The position numbers and the translations under genes are program-made. From NCBI RefSeq assembly GCF_002954445.1, contig NZ_MQWA01000001.1, positions 920,586 through 984,585 of the forward strand: a stretch of DNA of 64,000 bases, in the 5' to 3' direction. Within the stretch, counting starts at the first letter, position 1. The number at the start of each line of letters is the position of its first letter. Of this stretch, positions 44,871 through 54,053 are shown piece by piece. The notes beneath the pieces are model-generated. The model searched no databases, was not told the origin of the DNA, and worked only from the letters and a program-made list of their open reading frames with translations. The DNA comes from Rubritalea profundi (GTDB taxonomy: Bacteria > Verrucomicrobiota > Verrucomicrobiia > Verrucomicrobiales > Akkermansiaceae).

Positions 44871-46250
44871 ATGTCTAAGATCGCCTCTTCCCTGATTGGG
44901 ATTGTATTGCCTTTCACTATCGCCAGCTGTGTCCAGCAACCAGGCGCCCTCTCCCCCAACGCGAAAGCTTCATTGGATATCCCAGCACGCTACGATGCGA
45001 CTCAACCACCAGTCCCAGAGATTAGCGAAAACCTAGTCAGTCTATTTCCTAGCCCGCAGCTAAAAAACTACATTTCCAAGGCAGTTAAAAACAACCCTGA
45101 CCTACGATCCAGTGCAGCTCGTCTAGAAGAAGCTGGCTACAACACAAGACGCTCTCAGGCTGGACTCAGCCCGACCCTCAACGCCAACCTCGGCGCTGGA
45201 ACAAACACAAGTAACCCTTCAGGCTTTTCTTCAGTCAGCTCCGAGAGTTACACTGCCTCGCTCGACGCCCGCTGGGAAGTCGATGTATGGGGCCGCATCC
45301 GTGCAGGCGTGAGCGCCTCAACAAGCGACCAAGCGGCAGCAGCTGCTGACTATGCATCAGCAAGACAATCGATTGTAGCGCAAACTGCTCAAGCGTATTT
45401 CGATCTCTTGCGAACAAGTAGTTTACTAGAGCTCTCAGAGCGCAGATTAGTTTCATTTAAGAAGACTCTCGATCTCGTCAACCGTCGGTTTGAGGCTGGC
45501 ACTGCCGATCTAGGATCTCTCGACCTCGCTCGAACAGACATTGAGAATACCAGATCACAGGTCGCGCTACGTAAAGACGACCGCGACAAGGCTGCTAGAA
45601 GACTAGCCACACTCACTGGCGCCTATCCTAACAACTCCAGCAAAGCCACAAAATGGCCAACACTCAGCCGCAGTGTCCAAGCTAACATTCCATCCACTCT
45701 GATGCTGAAGCGCCCGGACATTGATGCTGCGTACCAACGCATCAGAGCTGCTGACTCGAGAGTGACTGTTGCTCACCGCGACCTTTATCCCGATTTCACA
45801 CTCACCGCTAGTTACGGCCAGCAGTCGAATATTCTAAAAAATCTAGCAGACTCTAACTTCAATGCCTGGTCATTACTTGCCAGCCTCAGCGCTCCGCTAA
45901 TCGACGGTGGAGCAAGACGTGCGGAGCTAGGAGCCTCCAATGCCAGAGCCAAGCGAGCCCTCGCTGACTATCAATCCATAGTGCTCAACGCCTTCCGTGA
46001 AGTTGAAAATGCCTTGGGATCAGAGAACTATTTACGACAACAGTACTCAGCAACCGGCAAGGCTCTCACTGCCGCCCAAAGCGCTGAATCGCGTGGACTA
46101 AGAAGCTACGACAACGGGCTGATCAACATCCTCGATTTACTCGCTGTCCAGCGTAGAACATTCGCCACTGAAGAATCACTCATCAATATTCGGGCTCTGC
46201 GCTACCAGAACCGCGTATCGCTCGCTCTCGCCTTAGGTAAGGCACTTTAA
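44871..46250 (+). CDS. outer-membrane efflux lipoprotein (TolC/OprM/NodT family)
   Basis: 459 aa. The signal peptide ends in a lipobox, FTIASC, giving a lipidated Cys. The family repeat is present twice, with LKNYISKAVKNNPDLRSSAA near residue 65 and the second half around LIDGGARRAELGASNARAK. The duct-forming coiled-coil segments are long Ala/Arg-rich helices. It forms the outer-membrane exit channel of the tripartite pump. It starts 11 bp after the TetR gene. Confidence 0.92.
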   Translation: MSKIASSLIGIVLPFTIASCVQQPGALSPNAKASLDIPARYDATQPPVPEISENLVSLFPSPQLKNYISKAVKNNPDLRSSAARLEEAGYNTRRSQAGLSPTLNANLGAGTNTSNPSGFSSVSSESYTASLDARWEVDVWGRIRAGVSASTSDQAAAAADYASARQSIVAQTAQAYFDLLRTSSLLELSERRLVSFKKTLDLVNRRFEAGTADLGSLDLARTDIENTRSQVALRKDDRDKAARRLATLTGAYPNNSSKATKWPTLSRSVQANIPSTLMLKRPDIDAAYQRIRAADSRVTVAHRDLYPDFTLTASYGQQSNILKNLADSNFNAWSLLASLSAPLIDGGARRAELGASNARAKRALADYQSIVLNAFREVENALGSENYLRQQYSATGKALTAAQSAESRGLRSYDNGLINILDLLAVQRRTFATEESLINIRALRYQNRVSLALALGKAL

Positions 46251-46276
46251 TTTTTCTAACTCATCTATCTACACAC

Positions 46277-47419
46277 GTGAAATTAGTACTCAAAATTCTC
46301 ATCCCATTGTTAATCCTCCTAGCTGCTCGTGGTGTGGCTATCAAAATGATCGGCTCAAAACCTCTACTTAAGAGCAAACAGCCCCCCGCAGTGGTGCCCA
46401 CAGTCTCGACCCTCACGGTTGGTCTTGACACCCATAGCCCTCCTGTCCTCACCTTCGGCACAGTCAAAAGCTATTTTGAGACTGCAATCACGCCACAAGT
46501 TAGTGGCAATATCACCTTTGTTGCAGACACCTTTAGAGTGGGTAGAGAGGTGAGCAAAGGAACGGTACTAGCACGCATCGACACCACCGATTACGAAGCG
46601 ATCCTAGCACGAGAAGCTGCAACACTCTCGACTAACAACCGCACGCTAGAAGAGGAAATCATCCGATCGAAACAAGCTGAAGGAGATTGGAAAGCCTCTG
46701 GCAGAGAACTCTCCTCCGCCTCCCCCTTTGTTCTCCGCAAACCTCAACTCGCGGCGGCACTCGCTAGCATCGCAGCCTCTGAAGCAGCCAAGAATAAAGC
46801 CCAAACTGATATAGACCGTTGCACTCTCAAAGCTCCATTCGATGCAGTTATTAGTGAACGCTCGGCCTCGATCGGAAACTATGCCACTTCCCAGAAGCCG
46901 CTGGGCACCTTAGTCGCCACTGAGATGGCTGAGATTCGCTTACCACTCACACCTGAACAAGCAGCACGGATAGAACTGCCTAACAAGTCAACAGAACCAA
47001 GCTCGATCATCTTGACTAGCCCGACAAAACCTGGAGCCGAATGGACAGCCACCTTGAGCCGAACTGACCCGATCATTGACCCGACCAATCAAGTAGTCTT
47101 CGTCATCGCCGAGATTACTCACCCGTACAAAGGAAAGGCCTCATTACCCATTGGGACATTTGTCAGGGCCACCATTCCGACCAAAGAAGTCCCAGAAGCA
47201 ATGGAAGTACCTGAAGTAGCTCTGGTGAATGACTCCTATCTTTGGGTTGTTGACTCTGAGATGAAGCTCGTAAAAATCAACACTCAGCGTATCCACAGCC
47301 ACAAAGGCATGGCTTATCTCAAATTGATCGACCCAGGTTTGACTCCACCACTCAAGATCGTTTCTAGGCCTTTGACCAACTTCCGTACAGGCATGCTAGT
47401 CAAAACTCTTAGCCAGTAA
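46277..47419 (+). CDS. RND efflux periplasmic adaptor (MFP) subunit
   Basis: 380 aa with a GTG start. The N-terminal hydrophobic anchor is LKILIPLLILLAARGVA. A split lipoyl/barrel-sandwich domain (ITPQVSGNITFVADTFRVGR...LKAPFDAVISERSASIGNYA) flanks a coiled coil, and a beta-barrel domain (AEIRLPLTPEQAARIELP) follows. It links the inner-membrane pump with the outer-membrane factor. Confidence 0.92.
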   Translation: MKLVLKILIPLLILLAARGVAIKMIGSKPLLKSKQPPAVVPTVSTLTVGLDTHSPPVLTFGTVKSYFETAITPQVSGNITFVADTFRVGREVSKGTVLARIDTTDYEAILAREAATLSTNNRTLEEEIIRSKQAEGDWKASGRELSSASPFVLRKPQLAAALASIAASEAAKNKAQTDIDRCTLKAPFDAVISERSASIGNYATSQKPLGTLVATEMAEIRLPLTPEQAARIELPNKSTEPSSIILTSPTKPGAEWTATLSRTDPIIDPTNQVVFVIAEITHPYKGKASLPIGTFVRATIPTKEVPEAMEVPEVALVNDSYLWVVDSEMKLVKINTQRIHSHKGMAYLKLIDPGLTPPLKIVSRPLTNFRTGMLVKTLSQ

Positions 47420-47458
47420 CTTCTTCTGTGCAGTCACCTAACACCTACACATAGCGTC

Positions 47459-50400
47459 GTGTCATCACCTCTTCAAAAGCACCCTTTCATCACTTGGTTC
47501 GCCAGCAACCCAGTTGTGGCGAATATCTTGATGTTCTCTATATTAGCGGCGGGAATATTCACTGCCTTCACAGTACGGAAAGAAGGCTTCCCTGCGTTTG
47601 CCGCAGAAACTGTTCAGGTCATGGTCCCTATCCGCGGCGGCACTCCTGAGGATGTCGAACGCGGGGTCGCTATCAAGATTGAAGAATCGCTCCAGTCAGT
47701 TGAAGGCATCGAACATATCCGCTCGATCAGTAAGGACAACATTGCCATCGTCACCATACAAGCGAAGGAAAAGTATCCGATTTCGAAGCTGCTAGACGAT
47801 GTTAAAATCCAAGTCGATGCGATTCAGAGTTTCCCAGAACAAGCTGAAAAACCAGTAATCATCGAAAAAAAACGGAGCAATGAAGTCCTCTGGTTGGAGC
47901 TCTATGGTGACGCCTCAGAAGCCACTCTCAAAGAAGCGGCCCGAAACTTACGAGACGTTCTACTAAGGCAAGATGCCATTTCAAAAGTAGAAACTCTGGG
48001 CGACCGTGATTATGAAATATCGATCGAACCATCCGAGCAAAAGCTTCGCCTCTACAACCTCACATTTGATGAATTAGCACGCGCTATTTCAAACAACTCA
48101 CTCGATCTAGGTGGTGGAGTGATACGCTCTGAGCGCGGAGACATCTCACTGCGCTCCCGCGACCAAGCTTACCTCAAGGCCGACTTCGAAAATATTCCTG
48201 TGCGCACCGACTCTGATGGAACTCGGATTTTCGTCAGTGATGTAGCCAACGTCCGCGACAGCTTCATCGATCAAAAATTCATCAATCGCTACAGAGGCCA
48301 ACCCTCTATTAGCCTTAGAATCAAGACCGAAGGCAATGACGACATCCTTAAGGCCGTAGCTCAAGCGCGTGCCACGGTTGAAGAATACTCTAAGGCAAAT
48401 AAACTTCCTGAAGGCATCAAGGTCGCAGGTTGGTATGATGGGGCGACCAGCATCCGTGACCGGCTGGTCTTACTTGGTAAGAATGGACTTCTCGGGGTGT
48501 CGCTAGTTTTCTTGATCCTCACATTATTCCTCAATCTCCGCCTCGCATTTTGGGTGGCCGTAGGTGTGCCTGTTTCACTGGCAGGAGCTCTTGCGTGTTT
48601 CCCTATTGCAGGCATTGAACTCTCAGTAAATGTCATCTCGGCCTTTGGTTTCCTCATCGTGTTAGGAGTTGTAGTGGATGATGCCATTGTCATCGGTGAG
48701 TCTATTTACTCCGAAAAAGAACAGCAGAAGAGCGTCAGTGACAGCGAAGGCTATATTCGTTCGACGGTACGAGGAGTCAGCAAGGTGGTCACCCCTGCAA
48801 CCTTTGGTGTCCTCACCACCATTGCAGCCTTCTTGCCGCTCACTCAAGTCAGTGGACGTATGGGTAATGTCTTTGGCCAAATAGCCACCACCGTCATTCT
48901 TTGCCTGATTTTCTCACTGATCGAGTCGAAGCTCATCCTCCCATCCCACCTAGCACATCTCAACGTGCACAGAAAACCTGCTAATGCCATTTCTAGAGCC
49001 TGGTCAAGATTTCAGGGCTCCATCGCACGAGGTCTTACATGGGTCGTAGACTCAGTCTATCGTCCACTCATCCGCACCTTCATTGATTGGCGCTACGCTG
49101 TATTTGCGGCATTCATCGCCATACTTATTCTCGTTGTTAGTTTACTCCCTGCAGGCCAATTACGATTCGTCTTCTTTCCTAACATCTACCAGGACAACAT
49201 TTCAGTCACCCTCGAACTAGAACAAGGCCAATCGGTAGATTACCTCCACGCCTCAGCCTTTCGGATCGAGCAAGCATCTCAAGAACTGGGTGCTCGATAC
49301 GAAAAAAACTTTGGCCAGAATCCTTTCGTCGAAGTCCAGATTTCTTCTAGTAATAACACCAAGGTATCCGTAGTGACCGAGCTGACACGCTCAACTACCC
49401 GCGAATCTCTCACTACAGCACAAATCATCAAAGACTGGCGTATGGCCGTCGGTCAGATTGCTGGCGCCCGTTCGCTTTCATTTGCCGCCAAAGCCGGGCC
49501 TCCCGGCGGTGATTTTGTAATCAATCTCGAATCGGATGACCTCGATGAACTTAAACTCGCAGCCGAAGACCTCAAATCAGTCGTCGCTACTTACTCGGGC
49601 GTCTACGATGTTCTAGACACCTTCGACTCAGGAAAGCCTGAGATACTTTATTCTATCACCCCCGAAGCCCAGGCTGCGCAAATCACCAAGCGAGATCTCG
49701 CCACCGGTGTGCGAGACGCCTTTTACGGCCGTGAAGCCCAGCGCGTCCAGCGAGGCCGCGAGGAAGTGCGTGTCATGGTGCGCTATCCGCTCGAACAACG
49801 CGGCTCCTTAGAAACCCTACGCAATATGCGTATTCGAAAATCCGATGGTACCGCGGTGCCATTCTCCCTTGTCGCGAATACCGAGTATTCAGAGTCGCTA
49901 GCCTCGATTGAACGATATGATAATAAGCGCGTCGTGGCTGTCGAAGGATCGATCGATAAAACGATCACTTCATCAGATGAAATCCAAAAGCGGCTAACAG
50001 AAGAATACTATCCAAAAATGTTAGCCAAATACCCAAGTATTGCGATCAGTGCTAGTGGTGAAGTGGAACAAAGAATGAAGTCCATGAAATCTCTACAGGT
50101 CGGTTTTCTATTCTCCATAATCTTCATCTATATACTGATCGCCATACCGCTGAAAAGTTATCTCCAACCGCTTATCATCATGTCGGTCATCCCCTTTGGT
50201 ATCATTGGTGCTCTAGTCGGACACTACATAATGGACATCCCAGTCTCCATCCTTTCCGTCTTCGGAATCCTCGCCCTCTCAGGAGTCGTAGTGAACGATT
50301 CGCTGGTACTAGTCTGCCGCGTCAGCGACCTCAGAAAGGAAGGCCACAGTTTGCTAGACGCCTGTAAAAGAGCTGGTGCCGACAGGTTCAGAGCGATCTT

Positions 50401-50602
50401 TTTGACATCACTCACTACCTTCTTTGGACTCTACCCACTGTTACGTGAGACCGAGGTTCAAGCTCAGTTCCTCAAGCCGATGGCAGCCTCACTCGCCTTT
50501 GGTATTCTCTTCGCCACCATCATCACACTCTTTCTACTTCCCGTGATATTGATTATATCTAAAGACATCAAAGACGGCTTAAAATACGTCTACAGCAAGT
50601 AA
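47459..50602 (+). CDS. efflux RND transporter permease subunit (AcrB-like)
   Basis: 1047 aa, GTG start. Full two-fold RND organisation: twelve helices and two large periplasmic loops. The proton-relay Asp pair sits in TM4 (LIVLGVVVDDAIVIGES). TM10 has ILALSGVVVNDSLVLV, a variant common in MdtB/C-like pumps. RMGNVFGQIATTVILCLIFS matches the conserved TM5-6 region. It drives proton-coupled export of drugs, detergents or lipids with the two preceding gene products. The substrate is unknown. Confidence 0.93.
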   Translation: MSSPLQKHPFITWFASNPVVANILMFSILAAGIFTAFTVRKEGFPAFAAETVQVMVPIRGGTPEDVERGVAIKIEESLQSVEGIEHIRSISKDNIAIVTIQAKEKYPISKLLDDVKIQVDAIQSFPEQAEKPVIIEKKRSNEVLWLELYGDASEATLKEAARNLRDVLLRQDAISKVETLGDRDYEISIEPSEQKLRLYNLTFDELARAISNNSLDLGGGVIRSERGDISLRSRDQAYLKADFENIPVRTDSDGTRIFVSDVANVRDSFIDQKFINRYRGQPSISLRIKTEGNDDILKAVAQARATVEEYSKANKLPEGIKVAGWYDGATSIRDRLVLLGKNGLLGVSLVFLILTLFLNLRLAFWVAVGVPVSLAGALACFPIAGIELSVNVISAFGFLIVLGVVVDDAIVIGESIYSEKEQQKSVSDSEGYIRSTVRGVSKVVTPATFGVLTTIAAFLPLTQVSGRMGNVFGQIATTVILCLIFSLIESKLILPSHLAHLNVHRKPANAISRAWSRFQGSIARGLTWVVDSVYRPLIRTFIDWRYAVFAAFIAILILVVSLLPAGQLRFVFFPNIYQDNISVTLELEQGQSVDYLHASAFRIEQASQELGARYEKNFGQNPFVEVQISSSNNTKVSVVTELTRSTTRESLTTAQIIKDWRMAVGQIAGARSLSFAAKAGPPGGDFVINLESDDLDELKLAAEDLKSVVATYSGVYDVLDTFDSGKPEILYSITPEAQAAQITKRDLATGVRDAFYGREAQRVQRGREEVRVMVRYPLEQRGSLETLRNMRIRKSDGTAVPFSLVANTEYSESLASIERYDNKRVVAVEGSIDKTITSSDEIQKRLTEEYYPKMLAKYPSIAISASGEVEQRMKSMKSLQVGFLFSIIFIYILIAIPLKSYLQPLIIMSVIPFGIIGALVGHYIMDIPVSILSVFGILALSGVVVNDSLVLVCRVSDLRKEGHSLLDACKRAGADRFRAIFLTSLTTFFGLYPLLRETEVQAQFLKPMAASLAFGILFATIITLFLLPVILIISKDIKDGLKYVYSK

Positions 50603-50693
50603 CACCACCTAATATGTTAGATTGTCCGAATGTTGTTAATTACGAACTTGGAAACCGATGAAAGACATAGTGAAAATTTGAGGGAGAAGTCTT

Positions 50694-50717
50694 GGAAGCC
50701 CTATACAAGTTCTGTCC
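50694..50717 (+). repeat. 24-bp direct repeat, copy 1
   Basis: GGAAGCCCTATACAAGTTCTG followed by TCC recurs with two mismatches at 59502-59525. In copy 2 this block lies downstream of the hydrolase repeat, whereas here it lies upstream, so the order is permuted. That pattern is expected if units once stood in tandem and part was deleted. Confidence 0.7.
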
Positions 50718-50729
50718 CTCCATACACAT

Positions 50730-50983
50730 GCAGGAGCTAGGCGTTCAGGATGCTCCAGCACTGCTGGCCTGTGGAGGCCCGAACGCTAGATGAAGTGCCC
50801 CCCTCGATTTACATGAGGTTTGGTAGAGAGAGATTCCACTCACCCAATAGATCGAAAAGTAGGCCTTCGCCGATCAGCTCAAAGCGACCGAGACGGTCGC
50901 ACCACGTACCGCGACCGTCTCGGTCGCTCAAAAAATTTCCGGCGAAACTGCTGACTCACAGTCCTCAGACCTCACCAGCAAAC
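50730..50983 (+). repeat. ~255-bp direct repeat, copy 1 (hydrolase 3' end + palindrome)
   Basis: This matches 59191-59445 in the same orientation, with scattered mismatches and small indels. It contains the last ~21 codons of an alpha/beta-hydrolase gene (LQELGVQDAPALLACGGPNA, stop at 50791-50793), which is intact at 58241-59254, followed by its 3' flank with the cruciform palindrome. The coding part is a dead fragment. The two copies enclose about 8.2 kb of accessory genes. Confidence 0.85.
50883..50928. repeat. cruciform palindrome (REPIN-like), copy 1
   Basis: GCGACCGAGACGGTCGC and GCGACCGTCTCGGTCGC are perfect reverse complements across a 10-base loop. Each arm is itself a hairpin (GCGACCG-AGA-CGGTCGC), so the element can fold as one long hairpin or as two small ones, as REPIN/BIME elements do. 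A second copy is at 59346-59389. It could also act as a bidirectional terminator, but no T run follows. Confidence 0.8.
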
Positions 50984-51302
50984 TTCTGCTCACCCAACAA
51001 GCCCTATACATGCTGCTCCAAGAGCGAGTCTGGTATTCGACGCTATGTGCCGAGCTCTATTTTGAGGGTATCAGTTTTTTTGATTGGCAGAGTGATACTT
51101 GGGAGTGTGACGGAGGCTTCTAACCGCCTCGTCCGTATTTGATAGTCTTGGGCTTGGCGGTTGGAAACCACCGCCACGGACCTCAGAGTTAGCAAATCTG
51201 AGCTTGAAAGCTTGCCATTTAGATCAGTCCTTTGATTCCCATTTTAATCGATCAAATCGAATAAGCGTGAATTCTTTTGAGATTTGCCATTGAATCCACT
51301 CC

Positions 51303-51707
51303 ATGAGTCGGAAGAAAAGAAAGTCTGATAGTTCTGCTGAAAATCTGCAAATCCCCAATGCGTTTGGAGCATTGGACGCACTCGCAAACCTGCCTACAGG
51401 ACCAGAAGGCGCTCTGCCTGTCAGCACAGTGAAAATCCCCACGCGCGGTCAGAAAAATACCAATCGAGGGCGTGTCGACATCGTCCGTCAGACGGCGCAT
51501 CGCGGTGGCAAAGCGGTCACGGTCGCCAAGAATTTCATCGGGATCGGACTTGCCGAAAAACAACAACTAGCGAAGATGATCCAGAAAGCCTGCGGCGTAG
51601 GCGGCACCGTCAAGGATGGCTGCATCGAAATCCAAGGCGACAAACGAGACGAGATGAAGCGCATCCTAACTGAAGCCGGCTTCAAACCAGTTTTCGCCGG
51701 TGGCTAG
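51303..51707 (+). CDS. translation initiation factor SUI1/eIF1-like (YciH family)
   Basis: 134 aa. The SUI1 domain occupies the second half: GGKAVTVAKNFIGIGL, then LAKMIQKACGVGGTVKDGCI and EIQGDKRDEMKRILTEAGFK. The N-terminal ~50 residues are basic and probably disordered. SUI1 proteins bind the small ribosomal subunit near the start codon; bacterial YciH is not essential. It is a single gene between repeat-rich flanks at the left of the accessory island. Confidence 0.9.
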   Translation: MSRKKRKSDSSAENLQIPNAFGALDALANLPTGPEGALPVSTVKIPTRGQKNTNRGRVDIVRQTAHRGGKAVTVAKNFIGIGLAEKQQLAKMIQKACGVGGTVKDGCIEIQGDKRDEMKRILTEAGFKPVFAGG

Positions 51708-52083
51708 CGGATGCCTTTCACCAGTGTCAGTTTGGGTACATCCGCCTACAAAATGAAACATTCTACCGCGAAACACACGAAAATTTCGAAAGCCAGGGAC
51801 AATCAAGCATCCCAACCAAGGAAACATATGGCTGCCTGTGAACTCACATAGTTCTCTCTCAAAAAAACTGACGCATAGATCACCCATGCATCGTTCATAG
51901 AAAAATGACACTGGGGAGATTCCCTTTAAATAAAGAGATTGGTGCCTTCAGATCACATATTGTCTGTTCCGTAGAAATGCGTAGAAATGAATAGTTTTAC
52001 GTAGATCGACTTATACGGCGTTGACGAGGAAAGGGGGGATGTTAGTTTCTTATTCCTTGGCTTCACTGCTCTCCCTTTGCTCT
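51708..52083. other. intergenic, ~375 bp, contains repeat-family copy
   Basis: No gene. It holds one copy of the ACATATTGTCTGTTCC repeat (51953-51978), preceded by a CCCTTTAAATAAAGAG stretch that weakly resembles the hairpin at 4076-4109. A tandem GTAGAAATG CGTAGAAATG follows. It may serve as the promoter region of the thioredoxin-like gene. Confidence 0.4.
51953..51978 (+). repeat. short dispersed repeat, copy 1
   Basis: TCACATATTGTCTGTTCC followed by GTAG is shared with 54679-54704 and 54916-54942, all in the same orientation and all in gaps around the thioredoxin and AAA/RloB genes. The function is unknown. Confidence 0.65.
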
Positions 52084-52572
52084 ATGAAATACTGCTCTAT
52101 TCTCCTGTTTTCGTTGTTGGTCCTGATCACCTCCTGTGCGACCGCTCCTCCTTACGACGGCCCTGGAGCATTTGATAAAACCGCTGATGCCAAGGCTCAG
52201 GTCTCCCGTTCTCTTTCCTCTGCTCAGAAGAGTGGAAAGCACGTTTTGCTCATCTATGGAGCCAATTGGTGTTCGGACAGCACGCAGACGGTGGAGTTGT
52301 TGCAGTCTGATCCAGAGATATCCCGTATCCTACGGGATTCCTATCTGGTCACTCGTATCGATGTCGGGCCAAGTGACAGTGGCCACAATGGCGATTTGGT
52401 TGCGAGGTATCACGCAACTATCAAAAAAGGCATTCCAGTTTTCGTAGTCCTCGATGGCTCCGGCCGCCTCCTCAATGATACGCGTCAAACACGTCTCCGT
52501 GATTCAGATCACGAGCATCCGGACCGCATAGCCGACTTTCTACAGCAGCATGCTCCCAGTTCCACACGCTAG
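52084..52572 (+). CDS. thioredoxin-fold lipoprotein with monothiol active site
   Basis: 162 aa from the ATG at 52084, chosen because it starts a lipoprotein signal (MKYCSILLFSLLVLITSC). The track's 52021 start is upstream of this. A thioredoxin-like fold is suggested by KHVLLIYGANWCSDSTQTVE and GIPVFVVLDGSGRLL with the cis-Pro. The usual WCxxC is WCSDS here, so the resolving Cys is Ser. This would favour a mixed-disulfide or chaperone role over dithiol oxidoreduction. It is anchored in the envelope through the lipidated Cys. Confidence 0.78.
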   Translation: MKYCSILLFSLLVLITSCATAPPYDGPGAFDKTADAKAQVSRSLSSAQKSGKHVLLIYGANWCSDSTQTVELLQSDPEISRILRDSYLVTRIDVGPSDSGHNGDLVARYHATIKKGIPVFVVLDGSGRLLNDTRQTRLRDSDHEHPDRIADFLQQHAPSSTR

Positions 52573-52599
52573 CTTTTTGATCTCGGCTCTAGCATGCCA

Positions 52600-52706
52600 G
52601 CCAACAGCTTACACTAGGGCTCTCCCATCGTCCGAGCCAACGTTTATATGCCCTGCAGCCTTGATCTCCACTACCCAGCTCGCGACGTACTGCTCCACCA
52701 GAGCCC
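52600..52706 (+). repeat. ~107-bp direct repeat flanking the AAA/RloB cassette, copy 1
   Basis: It matches 54719-54822 in the same orientation, sharing GAGCCAACGTTTATA and CACTACCCAGCTCG with several mismatches between. The pair lies immediately outside the two-gene AAA ATPase/RloB unit (52827-54572). It could mark insertion of the cassette, or be a dispersed intergenic element. Confidence 0.75.
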
Positions 52707-52826
52707 CCTGAGACTCAAATCCTGAAACGGCTAAAACCTCAAAAATAACACTAACTTAACATTTTCACGTCAATCTTGTAACATTTTGGTAGCACTCTCA
52801 GCATTTTAGAGTATTGTCTGCACGTC

Positions 52827-54050
52827 ATGATACGTAAGATCACTACCGAGAACTTCTTCTCACTCCAGAGTGAAGCAACGCTAGATTTAACGACCAGCGC
52901 CAAGACTCCCACAGATTACTCCTTCGAGAAATCGAGCTCTGGAGACCAGGTGAGCATTCTCGCTGGCGTATTTGGACCAAACGCCTCAGGTAAGACAAAC
53001 TTACTCAAAAGCCTCTCTTTTCTTAACTTCTTCATCCGTCATTCCTACAAAGAATTGGATACTACAGAATCCATCCCAGTCGATGGCTTCATCGGCAGTG
53101 ATGCCCCTATCAAGTTCACACTAGAGTTCGAGGGCCAGGACAACGTCTACCGCTACCATCTAGAGCTCAATACTGAAGCTGTGGTCATTGAACGCCTCCA
53201 GCGTTACTACAAACAGACGAAATCCTTTCGTACCGTGCTGCTCCGCAAGCAAGGTAAGAAGAGTGCTCTGGTTAGTCAGAAGGATGGCTACACTGATGCC
53301 TCCCTCATTGCTGAACTCCTCAAGGATCGCCCCAATGCCTCTATGATCTCAGCCGGCATGGTTACTGGTCGCTCGGAGTTCAAAAAGCTCGATGTCGCGC
53401 TCGGTAAATTTGCATGCAATGTTACCCGTGGTGGAAAGATGGATAGACAAACTGGCTCTGTGGCAGACCAACTGAGTGAGTGCGCAGACTTCCTTCACGA
53501 GAACCCACATTTCAAAGACGATATAGAACTTCGCCTCAAGCAGGCCGACCTCGGCATCACCAAGTTCGACGTCCACGAGGTGGAAGTGATGAGCCAGAAT
53601 AAAGGTGACACGAAGAAGATGCACTTCCCGTTTGTCACCCACAACACACCAAACGGTGAGTTCACCTTTTCTCTCTTACAGGAATCCTCAGGTACCCAGC
53701 GACTATTCACCTTGCTGCGGTCATTCCTACCTGTCCTCACAGACGGTGGTATCGCTGTGATCGATGAGATGGAATCAGACCTCCACCCTCACCTTATTCC
53801 ACTCTTACTAGACCTCTTTGTAGACCGTGACTCCAACCCGAAACGAGCTCAACTGGTCTTCACCTGTCATCATGTAGAGGTCCTCAACCATCTAGCCAAG
53901 GAGCAGATCTTCCTGGTCGAGAAAGACGATGACAACCTGAGTACAGTGAAGCGCCTGAGCCAGCACAAAGGCGTCCGCCGTGATGAGAATCACTTCGCCA
54001 ACTACAACGCCGGTCGCTACGATGCTATCCCTGAACCCGATCTCTTCTAA
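52827..54050 (+). CDS. AAA family ATPase, RloA/AriA-like, of a two-gene defence module
   Basis: 407 aa. Walker A is FGPNASGKTNLL (residues 49-60). An ABC-like signature LLQESSGTQRL lies at about 284-294, Walker B is IAVIDEMESDLHPHL (about 309-323) and a switch His lies in VFTCHHVEVL. These features define the AAA15/OLD-like ATPases of the SMC/ABC lineage. No nuclease domain is fused. It is followed three bases later by an RloB-like TOPRIM protein. ATPase/TOPRIM pairs (RloAB, PARIS AriAB) sense phage and activate the nuclease partner; that function is inferred from the pairing. Confidence 0.85.
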   Translation: MIRKITTENFFSLQSEATLDLTTSAKTPTDYSFEKSSSGDQVSILAGVFGPNASGKTNLLKSLSFLNFFIRHSYKELDTTESIPVDGFIGSDAPIKFTLEFEGQDNVYRYHLELNTEAVVIERLQRYYKQTKSFRTVLLRKQGKKSALVSQKDGYTDASLIAELLKDRPNASMISAGMVTGRSEFKKLDVALGKFACNVTRGGKMDRQTGSVADQLSECADFLHENPHFKDDIELRLKQADLGITKFDVHEVEVMSQNKGDTKKMHFPFVTHNTPNGEFTFSLLQESSGTQRLFTLLRSFLPVLTDGGIAVIDEMESDLHPHLIPLLLDLFVDRDSNPKRAQLVFTCHHVEVLNHLAKEQIFLVEKDDDNLSTVKRLSQHKGVRRDENHFANYNAGRYDAIPEPDLF

Positions 54051-54053
54051 TCG

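Larger units (their letters stand above)
50603..51302. other. island left boundary: repeat debris, no intact gene
   Basis: About 700 bp without a supported gene. It holds a partial copy of the hydrolase 3' end plus its downstream palindrome (50730-50983). After the repeat, one frame continues open through LTQQALYMLLQERVWYSTLC to a stop at 51123; I do not recognise it and it has no start of its own. The last part (51124-51302) has a GGCGGTTGG-AAA-CCACCGCC hairpin near 51157-51176. Confidence 0.5.

Noticed and set aside
50750-51142. 130-aa ORF on the plus strand
   Set aside because: It is an out-of-frame reading of the hydrolase 3' repeat and palindrome; no start site or family resemblance.
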